From Cyclobacteriaceae bacterium (lineage in GTDB: Bacteria; Bacteroidota; Bacteroidia; Cytophagales; Cyclobacteriaceae): a DNA stretch of 64,000 nucleotides. The position numbers and the translations under genes were made by a program. Under the pieces are notes generated by a model. It was not told the DNA's origin. It worked only from the letters and a program-made list of their open reading frames with translations, and did no database searches. Positions 60,652 through 64,000 of the stretch are shown here, piece after piece. The stretch spans positions 62,001 to 126,000 of the forward strand of contig JAHBUE010000002.1 in assembly GCA_019638235.1 (NCBI GenBank), written 5' to 3'. Within the stretch, counting starts at the first letter, position 1. Each line of letters starts with the position of its first letter.

Positions 60652-62202
60652 CTAACGAGCCACCAGTTCGTATATAGACTGTACTTTCAGCTTATCGTAT
60701 TTGGATGGCGCAAGCGAAGAGATCGGAAAATGTTTTCTGATGAATTCCGAAAACAACGCGTCATTCTCGCGCAGCAGGTCTTGTTCTTTTTCTCCGATCT
60801 GTAAACCTGCATATCCATCAAACCCGATAGCATAGCATTCTTCAGCGCCAAACTCAATAACACATTGAAGCGAAACAGCGGTATGCGAATCTGTGTATTG
60901 ATCTGTAAAATCAACTTTCGATAATTCGTATGCTGTATTGGTTAATTTTTCAGGAATGTAGGTTCCCATTTTTCTTGGATAAGGGGGTAAAACACATATA
61001 ATTTCTCCTGAAAAATTATTGAAGGATTTTTCGAGGCGTTTACCTTCATTGCCTACAAGGGCGAAAATTTGTTTAGCTTTTGCCTCCGTGTAGTTGCCTG
61101 AGTTTCGGGTGCTTACATGAATAACAACCAAATCATCTTTATTCATGTCAATCCATGACAATACCGCTTCGGCATGTTCCACGGCCGACTGCCCGCCTGC
61201 CACTAACAACGCCTTTTTGTATTTCCTGTCGGAGTTCATAACCGGTAATTTGATATTATCATCAGCACCCAGCGTTTGGTTATGAAGTGCCCTGATAATG
61301 CTATTCATGGAATACGTACGCTTGGTGAGCCAATCCATCACATCCTGTTGGGGAAGTGAATTGGCACCTGAAACCATATAGGGAAGATTGGTCCCCCATC
61401 CATAAACCTGCTGCATTTTTTCAAAGGCATCCACAACATCCGACAGTGCGTTAAAATCAACATTGGCCAGTTTCTTCTGCGCCAGCCATGTCATAAATAG
61501 TTCCGTTTTTAAATTTCCGGCTCCACGCCCCATTCCCGTTATCGTTCCATCTACAATTTTGCATCCCATCTCCAAAGCCGTTAAGGAGTTTACAAAGGCC
61601 AACTCCATATTATTGTGACCATGAAACCCTACTGGCATGGAAAGTACAGAGCAAACTTCCTGCACAGTAACACGTACATCCTCCGGGTAAACTCCACCGT
61701 AAGAATCAACCAGGCTAAAACAATCAATAACCCCGTTAAGAAAAGGCAGTTTCTCCAACACGCTTTTGTTTTGCAACACCTTTGACATGTACATCAAATT
61801 AAAAGCAACGGGAACACCCATCGCTTTAATTTCCTGTGCTAACAAAACAGCCTGGTCAAAACGCTCCGGTTGTACGGCAAGTCTTACCAAATCAATAAAA
61901 CCGGCAACTGGCTTAAGAAGGGCGGCCACATTTTTCACCGGCACTTCTTTCTCATTAAGCATGATCGCAATTTTCTTTTTGTCTGCCCTTTTGCGAACAT
62001 ACTCCAGCGTTCTTTCAGGGCAGTAAAAATATTGCCCCACATATTGTTTTTTGGGCAGGCTACGATACCCTACCTCAATAATATCAATCGGCAGCACATT
62101 AACTGAATTCAGATATTGATTCACCAATTGCTTATCAAAATCCCAATTAGTGTAGTACCCACCATCGCGGAGTGTACAATCAAGATATTCTGTTCTGTTC
62201 AT
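60652..62202 (-). CDS. HMGL-type aldolase fused to a second Rossmann-like domain
   Basis: A 516-residue two-domain protein. Residues 1-300 are an HMG-CoA-lyase/4-hydroxy-2-oxovalerate-aldolase-like TIM barrel: LDCTLRDGGYYTNW (metal Asp), LVDSYGGVYPEDV, GFHGHNNMELAF (metal His pair) and DGTITGMGRGAGN. From about 325 comes a distinct domain beginning KKALLVAGGQSAVEHAEAVL with VVIHVSTRN and EECYAIGFDGY. This resembles the DUF115 (MptE/Maf-like) fold of motility-associated glycosyltransferases. It may make or use the keto-deoxy sugar acceptor; function of the fusion is unknown. Confidence 0.78.
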   Translation of the reverse strand: MNRTEYLDCTLRDGGYYTNWDFDKQLVNQYLNSVNVLPIDIIEVGYRSLPKKQYVGQYFYCPERTLEYVRKRADKKKIAIMLNEKEVPVKNVAALLKPVAGFIDLVRLAVQPERFDQAVLLAQEIKAMGVPVAFNLMYMSKVLQNKSVLEKLPFLNGVIDCFSLVDSYGGVYPEDVRVTVQEVCSVLSMPVGFHGHNNMELAFVNSLTALEMGCKIVDGTITGMGRGAGNLKTELFMTWLAQKKLANVDFNALSDVVDAFEKMQQVYGWGTNLPYMVSGANSLPQQDVMDWLTKRTYSMNSIIRALHNQTLGADDNIKLPVMNSDRKYKKALLVAGGQSAVEHAEAVLSWIDMNKDDLVVIHVSTRNSGNYTEAKAKQIFALVGNEGKRLEKSFNNFSGEIICVLPPYPRKMGTYIPEKLTNTAYELSKVDFTDQYTDSHTAVSLQCVIEFGAEECYAIGFDGYAGLQIGEKEQDLLRENDALFSEFIRKHFPISSLAPSKYDKLKVQSIYELVAR

Positions 62203-62236
62203 AGCGGACGGGTACAGTTAGTTAATCAGCAGGCGG

Positions 62237-63106
62237 TTATTTAGGGTTCCACTTCAGTTTTTCGCGCTGGACAGCTTCGATCGAAAGTATTTCATTGGTT
62301 TTATAGGCAAGAGCTTTATACACGTTTTTAACATCACGGCAAAGTTTACGAAGACCTTCAGGCTCAAGGGATGCTGCATGGTCTGTTCCTTTCCAGGTGC
62401 GGTCGAGCGTGAAGTGCCGCTCTATCCATTCAGCACCCAACGTCATGGCGGCAATGTCAGCCGCAATACCTAAATGATGCCCGGAGAATCCAATGCCTCC
62501 AACCCGCTGCCCATAGGTGTTTTTGAGGCGGACAATTTCATACAAGCAAATGTCTTCAAACGGAACAGGATATCCTGAAGTGCAACTATATATCAAAAGG
62601 TCTTTGGCACGTCCCTTACTTTCAAAAAATGAAACAATTTTTTCTTCTTCGTCATGGGTAGTCATACCAAAAGATAATTGAACTTGCCCCTTAAAATGAT
62701 CGCACAGGTACCCCAGCATCTCAAAGTGCAGATTAGATGCAGAAGGTATCTTTATAAATTCCGGGGTTAGGGCTGTTATTTCCTTAGCGGATGTCATATC
62801 CCAAACAGAAGTGCTGTAAACAACCCCAACTTCATCACAATAATCCTTTAATTCTTTATGTTGTTGCCAGGAAAACTCCAAAAAGTCCCTGTGTTCTCCA
62901 TACGTTTTCCCATATGAATTGGCCGGGTTGGGATGCGGTTTATTGTAACCTTCCTCGCCTAACAATTCATGGTTATTACGTTTCTGAAATTTAACAGCAT
63001 CCGCTCCTGAAAGGACAGCTACTTTTATCATTTCTTTGGCGGTTTGAAAATCACCCTTGTGGTTGCATCCGATTTCGGCTACTACTTTTGGTTTCTCTGC
63101 TAACAT
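62237..63106 (-). CDS. NeuB-family ulosonic acid synthase lacking the SAF domain
   Basis: A 289-residue N-acetylneuraminate/Kdo-type synthase, condensing phosphoenolpyruvate with an aldehyde sugar. Motifs are VAEIGCNHKGDFQTA, VKFQKRNNHELL, FIKIPSASNLHFEML, IGFSGHHLGI and LGAEWIERHFTLDR. The C-terminal SAF (antifreeze-like) domain of classical NeuB, about 55-60 residues, is missing, and the protein ends just after the barrel. It is the first gene of the long minus-strand locus; an IS200-like element lies just upstream. Confidence 0.88.
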   Translation of the reverse strand: MLAEKPKVVAEIGCNHKGDFQTAKEMIKVAVLSGADAVKFQKRNNHELLGEEGYNKPHPNPANSYGKTYGEHRDFLEFSWQQHKELKDYCDEVGVVYSTSVWDMTSAKEITALTPEFIKIPSASNLHFEMLGYLCDHFKGQVQLSFGMTTHDEEEKIVSFFESKGRAKDLLIYSCTSGYPVPFEDICLYEIVRLKNTYGQRVGGIGFSGHHLGIAADIAAMTLGAEWIERHFTLDRTWKGTDHAASLEPEGLRKLCRDVKNVYKALAYKTNEILSIEAVQREKLKWNPK

Positions 63107-63126
63107 ATCATTAAGTAAGTTGTCTA

Positions 63127-63672
63127 ATTAAACTACCCTCGCCTGCAAAGCGAGGGGTTGATAGAATAACTTCGGCTAAAGCCGACTAAAGACCATCGGA
63201 TATAGTAAAGTCCCCATCGTTCTTTTCTTTATCATCTTGATTATCTATATACTGCATTATTGCCTCATCGGTTATGTTCCCCGAACTCGCAACAAAATAG
63301 CCCCTACCCACAAATGCCTACCCCAGAACAGCTCCGACAACATTTTATCTTCTCTCAGTAACTTGTACGAACTCTTCCCTTGCAAGTACTGAACCAATTT
63401 GCTTATCGCCAAGTGGGGAGGAACGGACACAAACAAGTATACGTGATCTCTCGAAACATGGCCTTTTATTATCTCAACTTCATATTCCTTACCCCCCCTT
63501 ATCAACTCTCTAACTCGTTCAGCTACAGACCTAACCTTCTTACGATACTTCGTTATCCAAACTATATGATATTTACCATCATAGGTCGTGTGCGATGTTT
63601 TTCGGTAATTTTGCATCACACAAAGATATTAAACTAAAGTCTTCGCCTAAAGGCGAGGGATTTCCCTCCAGA
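63127..63672 (-). mobile_element. IS200/IS605-like element with broken transposase
   Basis: Approximate limits. The region holds the transposase gene 63186-63619 and end hairpins: CCTCGC / GCGAGG (about 63132-63155) and TCGGC-TAAA-GCCGA (63173-63186) on one side, and TCGCC-TAAA-GGCGA (63643-63656) on the other. Such subterminal hairpins are what TnpA recognises. There is no tnpB. It lies between the NeuB-like gene and the GT2 remnant. Confidence 0.65.
63186..63619 (-). pseudogene. Frameshifted IS200/IS605 TnpA (Y1 transposase)
   Basis: The start (MMQNYRKTSHTTYDGKYHIVWITKY) is normal TnpA; the HUH region reads SRDHVYLFVSVPP. At FWGRHLWV one base is missing, and the frame goes on as GAILLRVRGT and stop at 63272. 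The correct frame continues as GYFVASSGNITDEAIMQYID and stop at 63186. The catalytic Tyr (in MQYI) lies after the shift, so the main product is inactive. HUH is also imperfect (His-Val-Tyr instead of His-x-His). Confidence 0.85.
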
Positions 63673-63689
63673 CACATACATTAAAAATT

Positions 63690-64000
63690 GTTCAATGCGT
63701 TGCTCAGATTCTGCACCTCCATATGCACACAACTGCCGATACACACGCTGCTGATCTTTCCATTTGTATTCCTGATAAGTTGAACAAAATTTCCATGAAG
63801 CCCAGTGTTTCGTTCATTTTGAAGCAATCAGACAGAAGACTCTGCGCACAGGTTCTTTAATGTTTCATAAGTATCGTCAGCAGAAGCATTATCAATAATG
63901 AGAACTTATGTCTCTCCGAGTATTTCCATCTTCAACAACTCCTCCACACGTTTCGATACCGTTTGCAACGGCTATACGTGGGTATACCCAACGTTATAAG
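63690..64000 (-). pseudogene. Decayed glycosyltransferase family 2 gene, continues beyond window
   Basis: On the minus strand from 64000 inward, pieces of a GT2 enzyme are seen with frame shifts and stops between them: LGIPTYSR, VSKRVEELLKMEILGE, stop, VLIIDNASADDTYETLKNLC, stop, LLQNERNTG then HGNFVQL. A further frame gives YQEYKWKDQQRVYRQLCAYG. LIIDNASADDT is the nucleotide-binding Asp region of GT2. The gene is clearly dead. It was truncated or bordered by the IS200-like element. Confidence 0.7.

Noticed and set aside
63172..63186. Hairpin before the NeuB-like gene as a riboswitch or attenuator
   Set aside because: It is better explained as the subterminal hairpin of the IS200-like element, since it adjoins the transposase stop.

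Overview
The window comes from a Bacteroidota chromosome, most plausibly of the Cytophagales type. The evidence is a hybrid two-component regulator with an AraC output domain, a type IX secretion (T9SS) C-terminal sorting domain on a 1.7-kilo-residue surface protein, an XrtF-type exosortase with its partner membrane protein, a DUF6089/PorG-like barrel, and -7 boxes of the TAnnTTTG type. No rRNA, tRNA or CRISPR array was recognised.

Layout. 1-6.4 kb: glycan-use cluster on the + strand (regulator, sialate/acetylxylan esterase-like SGNH protein, GH3, GH5). 6.4-9.6 kb: orphan antitoxin-like gene, DUF1573 protein, a MITE-like hairpin element, trpS and a small conserved gene. 9.7-15.8 kb: + strand operon of a LysM protein with a degenerate transglycosylase domain, two SGNH proteins and an MBOAT acyltransferase, which looks like an envelope glycan O-acetylation system. 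15.8-21.7 kb: a rearranged plastic region with a coiled-coil/barrel protein, an IS110-family element with a candidate bridge RNA, a RAYT-like Y1 transposase, two lipoprotein genes that share an almost identical 127-nt downstream sequence, and a leftover MBOAT tail. 21.7-29.7 kb: core metabolism and housekeeping (HPPD, phosphohexomutase, MtaB, a LolD-like ATPase, SucC, PorG-like barrel) with a broken PIN toxin gene.

29.7-63.1 kb: one very long minus-strand surface-polysaccharide locus. Its promoter-distal part carries a bacillosamine-type set (PglF-like dehydratase, PglE-like aminotransferase, PglD/NeuD-like acetyltransferase, PglC/WcaJ-like sugar-1-phosphate transferase), the XrtF exosortase pair, and a giant T9SS cargo coupled to a tiny protein with a PID-CTERM-like tail. 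The middle has GT4 glycosyltransferases, an AsnB-type amidotransferase, and two parallel sets of ATP-grasp ligase plus deacetylase-fold protein plus hexapeptide acyltransferase. The promoter-proximal part has an EpsG-like polymerase, a GT52/polysialyltransferase-like protein, a GT29-like sialyltransferase, a NeuB-family synthase, a KdsB-like cytidylyltransferase, a KdsC-like phosphatase and an aldolase fused to a second Rossmann-like domain. Together these suggest a polymer with a CMP-activated keto-deoxy sugar, possibly an uncommon one.

Decay and mobility are visible in the locus. A cytidylyltransferase half is pseudogenised while its fused phosphatase survives. A DUF4143 ATPase gene lies between a truncated and an intact copy of the PglD/NeuD-like gene. 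A frameshifted IS200/IS605 transposase and a decayed GT2 glycosyltransferase gene occupy the right end.
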